The notes: generated by a model from the sequence alone, not told the origin. Counted from the first letter of the stretch, positions 43,999 to 53,894 are shown. The stretch: 64,000 nucleotides of DNA from Cyclobacterium xiamenense (GCF_009467825.1 NZ_WIOK01000005.1:1-64000); one strand, 5' to 3'. A program made the numbers and translations.

Positions 43999-46563
43999 TC
44001 AGAAACTTCTTCTATAAGAAATACTTGGGATCAATTGAAAGAGGCTGTACTGGACAAATCCTGCATTCTCCCCACTTAGATACTCCAGAAAAACCGGATT
44101 TCTTCGGGCATAACTATTGTAGATTCCGAAAATCCAGCGACGCTCCCCATTTTTCTTTTCTCTGATGAGGGAAGCGCTAAGGTCCAAGCGATGATAAGCC
44201 GGCATCCGATACGCGCCTCTTTTACTAAATGCCACAATGAGCTGATTATCTGGATTGAGGTATTGTACTTCCGGTAAGGTCACCGCCTGTCCGGTTCCAA
44301 GTACCCACACCCCTGAGTAGACAATTTTTTTACTTTTATTGAAGTTTACCGCCAGACTTAAATCGTGTCGACGATCAAAGCGGTAAAAATATTCCTTTCC
44401 CAGGTTAAGGTCTGGAGATTTTCTAAAAGCCCATGCAAGGGTATAACCCAGGAATCCGTCCAATTTTCCGGCTTTCTTCTGAGCGAGAAATTCTACGCCA
44501 TAACTCCGGCCTTCCACGGCAGTTACTGTTTCCTGCCAGTCGGTATTGATATCGGCGTAGTTGATTCCTTCCTTGTATTCCAGCAGGTTATCCATTTCCT
44601 TATAGTAGCCTTCGAGAGAGAACTCGACATTAGGATTGGGGGTATAAGCCAAACCTCCGGTTACCTGATACGCATCCTGGGGAGGTATATTTTCGGTAGT
44701 CGGCACCCATAGATCGGAAGGCAGTCCGACGGTAGTCGTTGTTAACAGGTGCAAAAACTGGGTCATTTTTGCATAGGCCATCTTGGTAGATAGCTTGGGG
44801 CCTAGCCGGTAATTCATAGAAACCCTTGGTTGTAGCGAACTGTAGGTTTTTTCTGGTAGGGAAAACGAAGAAAAATGCAGCCCCATGTTGATGTCGAATC
44901 TGTTGCCCAGCTTGATATCATCCTCAAAATAGCTGGCAGTTTCCAAGGCAGTAATGGGTTCGGTAAACAGGCTGATTGCGGAATTGAAATTAGCGGTGGA
45001 CAGCGCTTTGGGCGTAAACGTATGATAGGTAAGCATGCTGCCAAACTTGATGGATTGGTTTGGAAGTGGGAAATAATCGAAATCGGCTTTAAAGGCCACA
45101 TCGTCAATGCCCGAGTTGAGTGAATTGCTATAAATTTCCGGTTCAGGGGTATTTCCTGCTACGCCTTCAAACGTGCGCACATAGGCATTGCTAATGTCAT
45201 AATAAAACCGGCTGTAGGTGATACCCATATTGCCAAAAAGCTTTGAATTATAGGTATGATTCCACCGGAAGGCGGAGATGAAATTGCCCCATTTGAGAGC
45301 ATTTCTTTCCTCATTACTGACTACCTGACTACTGTTTTCAGAGATAGCGTCATTCATCAGGCTTAGTTTGTCGTTACCCAGATACGTACTGAAATAAATT
45401 TTATCCCGATCTGACAGCGAATGGTTTATCTTGGCGTACAAGTCATAGAAATGGTAGCCGATATCTTGGTTCAGGGACCTCAAAATGGGCCTGGCAAGCA
45501 CATCCCAGTACGTACGGCGTCCCGAAACCATAAAGGAAGTTTGTTCATTTATGGGTCCTTCCAGCGTGATTGCGGAGGCGAGCAGCCCTACCGTGGCATC
45601 TCCCCGAAACTCCTGTCGATTTCCTTCTTTCATTTGAATGTCCAGTACCGAAGATAACCTACCGCCGTAGCGGGCCGTAAACCCGCCCTTGTAAAGATCC
45701 ACATTGTTGAGGGCATCGTTGTTAAACGTGGACAGAAAGCCAAATAGGTGCTGCGTGTTGTACAGGGGAACGCCATCCAGAAGAATTAGATTCTGGTCAG
45801 GCCCGCCGCCTCGCACGTAAAAGTTGCTAAACCCCTCCAAGCCGCCACTAACCCCCGGTAGCAGTTGAATGCTCTTCATCAGGTCCGTTTCTCCCAGTAA
45901 AACAGGTAAATTGCTCATCTGCCGTATCGGTATTTTCAGGCCGCTGATTTGTGAGGTCTCGACGAGCGACTGCCCGCCGTGTACAAGTACTTCTTCCAGG
46001 TTACTGGTGCTTTGGACCAGTGCCACATTAAGTTTTACATCCTCGCGTAGCTCCAGGCTGTGCTTTAACCGTTCATATCCCAAATAGCCTACCCCGATGG
46101 TATGGGTACCTGCCGGCAGGCTGGCCGAAAAGAAGCCGTACGCATTGGTCACGACGCCTGAATTGAGTTCCGGAAAGAAAATGTGAGCACCAATAAGCGA
46201 TTCGCCGGAAGCGCTGTCTGTCACATAGCCGCTAATGCTAAACCTTTCTTTGGATGCCTGTTTTACCCTTTTTTTCTTTTTGACCAGGACTTTCTTCTCG
46301 CTGATCTGGTGTTCGTGGGTTTGGGAAGGAAACATAAGGTTGAGAAGTCGTGTGAGTTCATACCTTTCTTCAGGGGTGCTGACGATCTGCTCTTCGTCTA
46401 CATCAGAAGACGGATAGATAAACGAATGCTGCGTCTGCTCGTTGATGATCTTCAGAAGATTACGGATCCGGTATTCCTGCTGAGGTAGCCTTATGCCGAA
46501 GTGATCCTGTGCTTTTATATCGAATGCCGATAGGAAAAAAAGCAACACATATACATTTTTCAT
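43999..46563 (-). CDS. TonB-dependent receptor with STN and carboxypeptidase-regulatory domains
   Basis: 854 residues from the ATG at 46563. Signal peptide to ~18. Residues ~25-95 form an STN-like domain (NLLKIINEQTQHSFIYP) that contacts an anti-sigma factor. Then a lysine-rich linker (VLVKKKKRVK), a CarboxypepD_reg-like domain at ~110-195 (ISGYVTDSASGESLIGAHIF), the plug (VLLGETDLMKSIQLLPGV, FYVRGGGPDQNLILLDG) and a barrel of ~550 residues ending in an aromatic (SYRRSF). It imports a ligand across the outer membrane and signals its presence through FecR to the sigma factor encoded upstream. Confidence 0.92.
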   Translation of the reverse strand: MKNVYVLLFFLSAFDIKAQDHFGIRLPQQEYRIRNLLKIINEQTQHSFIYPSSDVDEEQIVSTPEERYELTRLLNLMFPSQTHEHQISEKKVLVKKKKRVKQASKERFSISGYVTDSASGESLIGAHIFFPELNSGVVTNAYGFFSASLPAGTHTIGVGYLGYERLKHSLELREDVKLNVALVQSTSNLEEVLVHGGQSLVETSQISGLKIPIRQMSNLPVLLGETDLMKSIQLLPGVSGGLEGFSNFYVRGGGPDQNLILLDGVPLYNTQHLFGFLSTFNNDALNNVDLYKGGFTARYGGRLSSVLDIQMKEGNRQEFRGDATVGLLASAITLEGPINEQTSFMVSGRRTYWDVLARPILRSLNQDIGYHFYDLYAKINHSLSDRDKIYFSTYLGNDKLSLMNDAISENSSQVVSNEERNALKWGNFISAFRWNHTYNSKLFGNMGITYSRFYYDISNAYVRTFEGVAGNTPEPEIYSNSLNSGIDDVAFKADFDYFPLPNQSIKFGSMLTYHTFTPKALSTANFNSAISLFTEPITALETASYFEDDIKLGNRFDINMGLHFSSFSLPEKTYSSLQPRVSMNYRLGPKLSTKMAYAKMTQFLHLLTTTTVGLPSDLWVPTTENIPPQDAYQVTGGLAYTPNPNVEFSLEGYYKEMDNLLEYKEGINYADINTDWQETVTAVEGRSYGVEFLAQKKAGKLDGFLGYTLAWAFRKSPDLNLGKEYFYRFDRRHDLSLAVNFNKSKKIVYSGVWVLGTGQAVTLPEVQYLNPDNQLIVAFSKRGAYRMPAYHRLDLSASLIREKKNGERRWIFGIYNSYARRNPVFLEYLSGENAGFVQYSLFQLIPSISYRRSF

Positions 46564-46628
46564 ATCATTTACTTACTTTTTTGAACTCGCGAAGGGAAGC
46601 ATGATGGTATCGCTGAAATCCGCCGGCC

Positions 46629-47582
46629 TTATTCATTACAGTCAATTTTTTCAATAATGACCAGCTTTGCGTTTATGCTGTAGTTGATTCCCAGGATGAA
46701 ATCCAGGTGTTGCATCGTTTCTTCCAGTGTTCCGGCATCCAGATTTCCGCTTATCTCGCAGCCGGGCCAGGCGCCATCGTAGAAAAATTCTACCAGATAG
46801 GTTTCACTCAGAACACTGAATACCTCCTCTAGTGGGCTATTTTGGAAGTTCAGGGACTTTGGATTCTCCCGAAGGTTTTTTTTCTCTAGCTTACTTCCCG
46901 TTAAAATTACCTCTTCACCGGGTTGTAGTGTTACAGAGTCACGGGTAGTGGTAAATAAAACTTTTCCTTCGTAAAGCCTCAGACGGGTGGACGTTGCTTT
47001 TTTATCGGTATTGAGCGTGAAGGCGGTTCCCAGTACAATGGTTTGACTGTTGAACGTATTGACGATGAAGTGCTCAGCGGCATTTTTTTTCTGAATCTGA
47101 AAGTAGGCTTTTCCAGCAAAAGATACGTTCCGATCCGAGGACTGAAAGCTTTCGGGCCTATAGCTTATCCAGGAGTCGGGCTGTAGGTAAACGAGGCTGC
47201 CATCGGGAAGATAATGGGATTCAGCCTGCTCTTGGGCGGCAATTGTGACCGTTTGCTGTCCAATCCAAAAATCGTATCCCAGCCAGGCAAAGCTCAGTGC
47301 AAATACCAGTACCGCTGCTACTTTCCACCAGGTGTTGTGGACTGACCTGCCCTCACCCCACTTGGATTGTGTTTTAAACGTTTTCCAGTTTTTGTCAAGA
47401 TCAATCGCCCGGTAAATTTTGGAATCCATGGACTTTTCCCATATTTTCTGTGTCTGCTCCGCATACTGTCGATTTACCTCGCTACTGTTCAGCCAATCTC
47501 CCAGCGTATGTAGTTCTTCCTCAGTCGCGGTACCGCTGAGTTTTCTGATGATGAGCGTATCGATATTTTTACTTGTTTTCAT
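46629..47582 (-). CDS. FecR-type anti-sigma factor
   Basis: 317 residues from the ATG at 47582. Cytoplasmic N-terminal part (~1-85, LIIRKLSGTATEEELHTLGDWL), one membrane segment (VAAVLVFALSFAWLGYDFW, about 87-105), FecR domain in the periplasm (LPDGSLVYLQPDSWISYRP, VLGTAFTLN, LYEGKVLFT, LQPGEEVILT), and a C-terminal DUF4974/STN-like domain (NSPLEEVFSVLSETYLVEF). It relays receptor occupancy to the ECF sigma factor encoded 39 bp upstream. Second gene of the signalling triad; normal length for Bacteroidota FecR. Confidence 0.92.
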   Translation of the reverse strand: MKTSKNIDTLIIRKLSGTATEEELHTLGDWLNSSEVNRQYAEQTQKIWEKSMDSKIYRAIDLDKNWKTFKTQSKWGEGRSVHNTWWKVAAVLVFALSFAWLGYDFWIGQQTVTIAAQEQAESHYLPDGSLVYLQPDSWISYRPESFQSSDRNVSFAGKAYFQIQKKNAAEHFIVNTFNSQTIVLGTAFTLNTDKKATSTRLRLYEGKVLFTTTRDSVTLQPGEEVILTGSKLEKKNLRENPKSLNFQNSPLEEVFSVLSETYLVEFFYDGAWPGCEISGNLDAGTLEETMQHLDFILGINYSINAKLVIIEKIDCNE

Positions 47583-47621
47583 AATTTGTCGTGATTTAAC
47601 GGTATTGGCTCGGTCTGTCTC

Positions 47622-48149
47622 CTACGGGTTCAATTCGAAGAAAAGAAGTAGGAATGCCAGGATTGTGTACACCCTTTCCCGTAGTAGCTTCAGAGCTTTG
47701 CTAATTTGGGTTTCTACGGTTCTGATAGAGATATTCAGCTGAATGGAGATATCCTTGTTACTGAGTCCATCATTTCGGCTCATGGTGAAAACGTTTCTGC
47801 AGCCCTGGGGCAGCGCATCTATGGCCACCTGTATTTTTCGCTCAAATTCCGCTTCTTCCATCAGGTCCCGGAATTCTTCCTGCACCATTTCATCCGTATG
47901 TATACCCGATATTTTTCTTGATTCACGCTTTAAGACATCCATGGTCTGATTATACACCGCTCTGTATAAGTAGGATTTTAGGGAACTATGTATCTTCAGG
48001 TGGTTTCGGCTGTCGTAGAGGGACAGAAAAACGTTCTGTACCACATCCTCCGCCAACTCCAGATCGCGGGTGTATTTGTGCGAAAAGACCGCCAGGGGCT
48101 TAAAAAATTGCAGGTACATTAGTTTAAACTTTTTATCGTAGTCATTCAT
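47622..48149 (-). CDS. ECF RNA polymerase sigma factor (FecI-like)
   Basis: 175 residues from the ATG at 48149. Region 2 (FKPLAVFSHKYTRDLELAED, VVQNVFLSLYD) and region 4 (LPQGCRNVFTMSRNDGLSNK, then DISIQLNISIRTVETQISKA) are both complete, with no extra C-terminal domain. This is the sigma-70 'Bacteroides expansion' type partnered with FecR. It should direct RNA polymerase to the promoter of this operon and perhaps others when the receptor binds ligand. A TACTTTG box ends two bases before the ATG, one base short of consensus. Confidence 0.92.
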   Translation of the reverse strand: MNDYDKKFKLMYLQFFKPLAVFSHKYTRDLELAEDVVQNVFLSLYDSRNHLKIHSSLKSYLYRAVYNQTMDVLKRESRKISGIHTDEMVQEEFRDLMEEAEFERKIQVAIDALPQGCRNVFTMSRNDGLSNKDISIQLNISIRTVETQISKALKLLRERVYTILAFLLLFFELNP

Positions 48150-48224
48150 TGCAAAGTAGCCTGAGAATAAGTTGATAGTAATGAATTTCCGGAATTTAAA
48201 TCAAAAGTGCTTGATCCTGAGCGT

Positions 48225-48929
48225 TTATCGATGATTTATTCTTTTTATGGCAAAAGCCAGAGACAGGCTGAAAGCTGCATTATGTAGAACAGGATTGGCA
48301 TTATCCAGCGCATTTGAAATCAGGTTGCTCAGTCCTTTACTGTATTGAAAGCTGAGTGTACCGGTATCGGATAGCCGATAGGCGATGCCTGCCATGAAGC
48401 CAAAATCGCTTCTCCGGAACCCTATGGGAATCAGTGGATCGTCCTCAGCTGCCGGTGTGTCGCCGAAAGTCAGTGATTGCTCATTGACAAATTTTCGAGG
48501 TTCCCCCAATTCCAGGTACTCAAAGATTGTGGTGCTCCTGCCGCTGATCGCGTAGGCAGCGTATGCCCCAAGTTGTATTTGGAATTTGTTGATGTTGTAA
48601 TAAGCCATCAGTGGCAGTTCCATGTAATTGAGGGCAAACGTTGCCTCACCCTTTCCAACACCATCTCTCAGCTGCTCAAAATCCAGTTGGAATCCTTTCC
48701 CTGAATAAAGTAGGCCGGTATGCAGGCCAAACTGATCGAGGAATCCCTGGTCCAGTGTCAGGCCGATTCTGGGCGAAACCTGCGCACGCGCACTTCCACC
48801 GATGTAGGATGAGGAAAATGAAGAATTGCCAGAGGAATAGTTTAGGCCTCCCATTATACTGACCGTCGTCTGGGACGTGGCAGCATGTACAGAGAAAAAA
48901 GAGAAGAACAGAATAATGAGATTTTTCAT
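48225..48929 (-). CDS. PorT-family outer-membrane beta-barrel protein
   Basis: 234 residues from the ATG at 48929. Signal peptide (LIILFFSFFSVHAATS). PorT-like eight-strand barrel: VSIMGGLNYSSG, RIGLTLDQGFLDQFGLHTGLLYSGKGF (in two strands), FALNYMELPLMAYYNINKF-type strand, and GFMAGIAYRLSDTGTLSFQYSKG. The C-terminus AFSLSLAFAIK fits barrel closure. Upstream and co-directional with the sigma factor gene (75-bp gap), so it may be the first gene of the operon or separate. General role unknown. Confidence 0.8.
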   Translation of the reverse strand: MKNLIILFFSFFSVHAATSQTTVSIMGGLNYSSGNSSFSSSYIGGSARAQVSPRIGLTLDQGFLDQFGLHTGLLYSGKGFQLDFEQLRDGVGKGEATFALNYMELPLMAYYNINKFQIQLGAYAAYAISGRSTTIFEYLELGEPRKFVNEQSLTFGDTPAAEDDPLIPIGFRRSDFGFMAGIAYRLSDTGTLSFQYSKGLSNLISNALDNANPVLHNAAFSLSLAFAIKRINHR

Positions 48930-49555
48930 AGTAGTATGATTTTTCTCTATGTCCGTTAAGCTGGATAAAACACGTACGCGAAATGAAAAAAAATACCAAT
49001 TTGAGGACGATCGGTCCTGCCGAAGAAATTTATCGGCTTTGGATGTTGCGTGAACAAGGTTTCATCAGGTACACTGGCAGCGGGCAGTTTAACTCGTTCT
49101 CTACGGTACGGGTAGATCCTCCATTACCTGCCTGCAGGAAGCTTTGACAAACTGATGAAGATAAGAATATTTTCCCTAATTGGTAGGGTGGCGAATCCGC
49201 CGAGCCAACGCCCACCAAACTCAACGCAGGCACCTACCTGACTCAATCCGCAAAGGACCAGATGGTGATAGTGAGCTGGCCGGAGGTCTGCGACGCTCCG
49301 GATCCGGCAACCCCATTGCTTTACTTAACCTGGCCAATATCTTTGCAGGAGATTTACTCCAGAAACAAGCCCCCGAAGCCTATCGATCTATGCACTATAC
49401 GATCAGGACAGCAATAGATATGGGGTGGAGGACTGAGCGTTAAGAATTAGTCCTTTAGGACTAATTTTAAAAAAACAGGGTTTTCCAGGAAGCCGCACCG
49501 CCCTCCGGGTCTTCGCTACGCTCCCGGCCTGCCAGCGCTTATGCGCTCCTTCTGC
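48930..49555. other. Intergenic region with a palindrome
   Basis: About 625 bp. The plus-strand ORF 49180-49443 has no family match and is probably non-coding. At 49445-49466 lies AATTAGTCCT-tt-AGGACTAATT, a perfect 10-bp inverted repeat followed by TTTTAAAAAAA, which could terminate transcripts in either direction. Near 49530 a short gcgctta(t)gcgc hairpin is present. Nothing else recognised. Confidence 0.5.
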
Positions 49556-50752
49556 TTACTCCCTGATTTGCTCAAATACAAAAACCCCCTTCTTGTTGGC
49601 GACTACGATATCCACCAACCCGTTGCCGGTAAAATCCTCCGTAACCACATGGACCCCCACACCGGAATCGGTATCAATCACATGCTGGATCCATTGGGGG
49701 TCTGACCCCGGAACAAACTCGTACCAGGACAGATACGGCGTGTCGTATTCGCCGGGGTCGTTGCCCATATGGGCGAAATAGCGTTTGCCGGTAACCAGAT
49801 CCGGATGTCCGTCCCCATTGATGTCCACCAGTTCCAGTCCGTGCGTTTGCGTAAAAGAGTCATCAATAAGGTGGGTTTCCCATTGCCCGGATTTTCTTTG
49901 CTCGTGCCACCAGACTCCCAATTGATGGGCAGAGGAAGAAACCACATCCGCAAGACCGTCCCCATTGAAATCGTACACGTACATCTGTGCGGCCGGTTCA
50001 CCCAGGTCGGCGGGATGAAATTTCCAGGGCCCCTGGCGAGGGTCTTCCGGGCCTTCCCACCAGCCCTCGGTGATGAGCAGGTCCATTATTCCATCCCCGT
50101 TGATATCTCCCACGCCCATACCGTGGGCAAATCGCGCCGTGCCCGGACTCTCTTTTTCACTGATTGGGTATTTTTCCCAGGCCAGATCATCCGGATCCCC
50201 GGGGGCTTTGAACCAGACCATTTCGCCCGTCTCGGGAATACTGCCGACAATATCCTTGATGCCGTCCTTGTCCATGTCAAAAAAGCCCGCCGACTCGTTG
50301 CCGAGCGATCCGGAAATCCGATGTGTCTTCCATTGTCCGGCTTGGTTTTTTGGGTTTTCAAACCACTGAACCTCCTTCCCCGGAAAGCCTATCCGCACAA
50401 AATCTACCCAGCCGTCCTGATTCACATCCATGCCGTAGCTGATAAAGGCATTGCTGTATCCTTTGTCGTAGTAAAACTCCTGCGGTTCTTCCAGTTCGTG
50501 CGGTGTCCAGTCCGGCGCTTCAAACCAATAGGCCCCGGCCATGACGTCCATTAAGCCGTCCCGGTTCACATCACCGATGGCAGCGCCTTCTGCCAGAAAG
50601 GTACTGCTGAGCGTATGTTTCTGGAAAGAAATCTTGGACGCGGGAACTCCGGACGTATCCTGACGGGCCATACAGGGTGGGAGCAAAACCGTTCCAACCA
50701 GGGTGATTAGTGATGCTGCAATTTTGTTGGGGAGGTGGGCTGGAATAATCAT
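49556..50752 (-). CDS. VCBS/FG-GAP repeat propeller protein
   Basis: 398 residues from the ATG at 50752. Secretion signal (KIAASLITLVGTVLLPP). At least six FG-GAP-type calcium-binding repeats of the form DxNxDGxxD: GDVNRDGLMD, DVNQDGWVDF, DMDKDGIKDI, GDINGDGIMD, DFNGDGLADV, DINGDGHPDL. Seven-bladed-propeller architecture, calcium-stabilised, extracellular. Begins 1 bp after the large cytochrome-type gene stop (50754), so the two are co-expressed; the propeller may bind its substrate or partner. Confidence 0.88.
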   Translation of the reverse strand: MIIPAHLPNKIAASLITLVGTVLLPPCMARQDTSGVPASKISFQKHTLSSTFLAEGAAIGDVNRDGLMDVMAGAYWFEAPDWTPHELEEPQEFYYDKGYSNAFISYGMDVNQDGWVDFVRIGFPGKEVQWFENPKNQAGQWKTHRISGSLGNESAGFFDMDKDGIKDIVGSIPETGEMVWFKAPGDPDDLAWEKYPISEKESPGTARFAHGMGVGDINGDGIMDLLITEGWWEGPEDPRQGPWKFHPADLGEPAAQMYVYDFNGDGLADVVSSSAHQLGVWWHEQRKSGQWETHLIDDSFTQTHGLELVDINGDGHPDLVTGKRYFAHMGNDPGEYDTPYLSWYEFVPGSDPQWIQHVIDTDSGVGVHVVTEDFTGNGLVDIVVANKKGVFVFEQIRE

Positions 50753-50753
50753 C

Positions 50754-53700
50754 TTATCGAAGGCTAAGTAGGTAATTCATCAACTCATTGAACTGTTCCT
50801 GATTCATTGTGGTGCTGAAGTAATCTGGCATCAGGGTAATGGTAGAGGCGGTTTGTTCGGCAATAGCGCTTTTGGGAACGGAAAACTCCTGTCCAGTCTG
50901 GTCTGCCATTACCAGCAGCTGTCCTTCTTCCCGCCGGAAAAGACCGGAGTGGGTTTGCCCATTTTTGAGTTTCAGGGTATAGGTCCGGAAGTTCTCGGAA
51001 ATATTTCGGTTGGGATCCAGCACTTTGGTGGCCAGAGCGGAAAGGCCCCAATTACCAATGCCGTCTAGTTGAGGGCCAATCATGCCTCCGTCTTCCTCGA
51101 TTCGGTGGCACATGCTGCAATGCTGTTCGTAAAGGGATCTACCGGATAGCACCTGTGCTGCGGACTGTTCAAAATTCTCCACACGCTCGGCAATCAACTG
51201 TTCACGTTCCTGACTGATGGGAAGAAGGTTTTCGGTGAGGGCCTGGAAGGACTCCTGCTGCGCGCTGCTGGCACCGGAAAGGAAGTTCTCTTCCACGTTT
51301 CGGCGCTGTAAAATTCTCGCGGGGGCCAGGCCCTCCCGGATAAGCCTGATCAAAAGGTCTTTGCCTTCATCCTCCGCAGCGAGTAGCGCAGCAATGGTTT
51401 CCTGTAGTTCAATCGGTGCATGCCGCATTCCCTCACCCAATGCATCCAGGCTGCGGCTGGATGAGAAAAGGGCCATGGATTGTGCCATTTTGCGACGAAA
51501 GTCGAGGGCGTTTTCCGGATCGGTCATCCAATCCTGTAAAAATGTCAGTTGCGTCTCCGGGTCAATTTCCATCAAGGCTCTGGCAGCTGCTACCCGGATC
51601 TCCTCCGGCAGATAGGGCCCGCTTACCAGTTGCCGAAGTTGGGGAATAGTGGACCTAAGCCGCAGCATACCAGATACGCCGGTCGCGTAGTGCAGTTCGT
51701 CGATTTGGGCTTCGTTAAGGGAACTGGAGTTCCCAGCCTGTTTTTCCAGCAGCTGTTCACTTAAAGACCGGTTCCAGGTGATCAGTTCTTCGGGCCATTC
51801 CACATCCTGCTGGGTAAGCCCGGCGTTGATAGCGATGGCTTTCCGATACAGGGGTAATCCTGGCTGTTTTTGCAGGGCCAGCTGGATCAGTCCATGTATT
51901 TTGGAAGCAGGTAATGCTTGTGCCGCAGCTGTCAAATAGGGTAAAAAACGATCTTCCGATACGGGGTTGGTTTGCAAGTGCGCCACCAGAAAGGCTGCGG
52001 AAACGCGGGAGGTGATGTCCGAAAAAACCAGGGCCACTTCGGCTGCTTCCTCTTCGTTCCAGGATTCGCTGGCAACTGTATTGGCAATCTCGGGATGGCT
52101 GGCATGCCGAAAAAAGGCATGCTGCAAAGCATATCTCAGGTGGCTGTCGCTTTCCGGGGTTTCCAAAAATGCCTGCATCAGGGGGCGGACCATGCTTCTG
52201 TCCTGATGCCGGATGAGATTTTCGGCAGCCACGCGTCGCACGTGGGGGCTGTTGTCCACCAGGGCTTCTTTGGTCCATTCATAGTCGGTTGAATCAAATT
52301 TGGTCTGTTCCCCCAGAATCCGGTGCAGGTGAACCCGAACCAGGGGATCGGGATGCAGGCGTGTTTTCTCCAGGGTCTTCTTCGGTAGGGCCTCCAGGCG
52401 TGATAGTGCCCAGAGGGCTTGTACCAGTTGGCGCGAAGGGCTACGCCGGTGGTTGACAATCTTTTGAAGGGCGGCGGTCGCTTCGCTTCCGTACCGATCC
52501 ACCAGCTCGTCCGTAGCAACCAGCCGGGTTTGGAGCACGGGATTTCCTATGGCTTCTATGAGTCGTGCCATGCTGGCCCGTGACCAGTCGGTAACGGTTT
52601 TTTGCTGTCCGCGGTAGGTGATTTTCCAGATGCGCCCGCTGTTTCGGTCCCGATCCGGGTGATCCAGAGGAACCTCGTAATGCCCGATAATGGGGTTATA
52701 AAAATCGGCAACATACAAGGCACCATCCGGTCCCACTTTGATATCTACCGGACGGAACCAGGGATCTTTGCTCACCAGAAAATCCGCCTGCCGGGTGGCC
52801 TGGGGCGTGGAGCCATTAAAACTCATGGTGCTCCTGCTGATCCGGCAGGTGACCACGTCTCCCGAATAAAAACTATTTTGGTACGCTTCCGGAAACTGGG
52901 TATCTGTGTAATATACCAGTCCGGACAGTGCCGTGGAATTCAGCCCGTAATCCATCATGGTAGGGGCAAAGCCCCGGTTGGGTTCCTTTTTCCCCCATTG
53001 GGTATAATTCCCCTCCCGGATTAATTGGTAAATGGGCAGGGTATGGCAATCGGCCGAATAATGGTACCCCAACTCGTCCAAATCGGAACCGAAGGGGTTG
53101 ATCCGTCCGTCGCTGGTTTTTTCGGCACGGCTGCCGTCCATGGCAAACCGAAACGTGTTTCCCGAAACCATGCGGATGGAATCCCCATCTTTTCCGGCCA
53201 CGGTAGAAACATTGCTAAAGCCATGGGAAGCGTGGATCCATCCGTCAAATCCACGAAACAGGTTATTCACCATCCCATGCGTATCGCGGGTCTCAAAAGG
53301 CCCCAATAGTATTTCCCGCTTGTCCGCTTTATCGTCTCCGTCGGTATCGTAAAAGCGGTAAACGTGGGGAATGCTGAAGCCAATGGCTCCACCCTTCACC
53401 GGTTGGACACCGATGGGGATATTCAAGTCCTCGGCAAAATGGGTGATTTTATCGGCCCTGCCGTCCTTGTTGCTGTCTTCCAGAATACTTATTCTATCTC
53501 TTCCCTGTCCCTCACCGGCTTTAATGGGGTATTCCGAGGACTGGCTGACCCACAGCCGCCCTTTTTCGTCAAAGGCCATGTTGATGGGTTTGGTGATGTC
53601 CGGTTCGGCGGCAAATAGCGTCACCTCAAATCCCGGTGGAAGAATAAAATCGGCCTTCTCTTCCTCTGGCGTCTGGAAGGGGCTGGTTCGCACATGGGCG

Positions 53701-53840
53701 GAATAAATGGGGTCTGGATCTTCTTCCACGTAGGTGGAAGGGCTGGGCTCCGACAGGTCGGCCGATTGCGTGATTTGCCTGGGCTGCTGGCAACATACGA
53801 GTAGCAGGAGAAGTCCAGCGGTAGGAAAGTGGGTTTTCAT
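50754..53840 (-). CDS. PVC-type heme-binding propeller/HEAT/cytochrome c lipoprotein
   Basis: 1028 residues from the ATG at 53840; lipoprotein signal LLLLVCC (Cys16/17). N-terminal ~70-430 is a membrane-bound-dehydrogenase propeller (TIGR02604 type: PPGFEVTLFAAEPDI, FDEKGRLWVSQSSEYP, FYDTDGDDKADK, YVADFYNPIIGHYEVPLDH). The middle (~440-850) is HEAT-like repeats (MVRPLMQAFLETPESDSHLR). The C-terminal cytochrome c domain has Cys908-Ser-Met-Cys911-His912 and ends with QFNELMNYLLSL. An extracytoplasmic redox enzyme of unknown substrate; the family is abundant in Planctomycetes and marine Bacteroidota. A paralogue is at 60205. Confidence 0.9.
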   Translation of the reverse strand: MKTHFPTAGLLLLLVCCQQPRQITQSADLSEPSPSTYVEEDPDPIYSAHVRTSPFQTPEEEKADFILPPGFEVTLFAAEPDITKPINMAFDEKGRLWVSQSSEYPIKAGEGQGRDRISILEDSNKDGRADKITHFAEDLNIPIGVQPVKGGAIGFSIPHVYRFYDTDGDDKADKREILLGPFETRDTHGMVNNLFRGFDGWIHASHGFSNVSTVAGKDGDSIRMVSGNTFRFAMDGSRAEKTSDGRINPFGSDLDELGYHYSADCHTLPIYQLIREGNYTQWGKKEPNRGFAPTMMDYGLNSTALSGLVYYTDTQFPEAYQNSFYSGDVVTCRISRSTMSFNGSTPQATRQADFLVSKDPWFRPVDIKVGPDGALYVADFYNPIIGHYEVPLDHPDRDRNSGRIWKITYRGQQKTVTDWSRASMARLIEAIGNPVLQTRLVATDELVDRYGSEATAALQKIVNHRRSPSRQLVQALWALSRLEALPKKTLEKTRLHPDPLVRVHLHRILGEQTKFDSTDYEWTKEALVDNSPHVRRVAAENLIRHQDRSMVRPLMQAFLETPESDSHLRYALQHAFFRHASHPEIANTVASESWNEEEAAEVALVFSDITSRVSAAFLVAHLQTNPVSEDRFLPYLTAAAQALPASKIHGLIQLALQKQPGLPLYRKAIAINAGLTQQDVEWPEELITWNRSLSEQLLEKQAGNSSSLNEAQIDELHYATGVSGMLRLRSTIPQLRQLVSGPYLPEEIRVAAARALMEIDPETQLTFLQDWMTDPENALDFRRKMAQSMALFSSSRSLDALGEGMRHAPIELQETIAALLAAEDEGKDLLIRLIREGLAPARILQRRNVEENFLSGASSAQQESFQALTENLLPISQEREQLIAERVENFEQSAAQVLSGRSLYEQHCSMCHRIEEDGGMIGPQLDGIGNWGLSALATKVLDPNRNISENFRTYTLKLKNGQTHSGLFRREEGQLLVMADQTGQEFSVPKSAIAEQTASTITLMPDYFSTTMNQEQFNELMNYLLSLR

Positions 53841-53894
53841 TAATTGATACGGGATATAGGTAGTAAACTATCCCTTAACATACACTTTATTCTC

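Noticed and set aside
49180..49443. 87-codon plus-strand ORF after the PorT-like gene
   Set aside because: No family pattern, no ribosome-binding or promoter sign, and it is not supported by neighbours; left as unexplained intergenic DNA.
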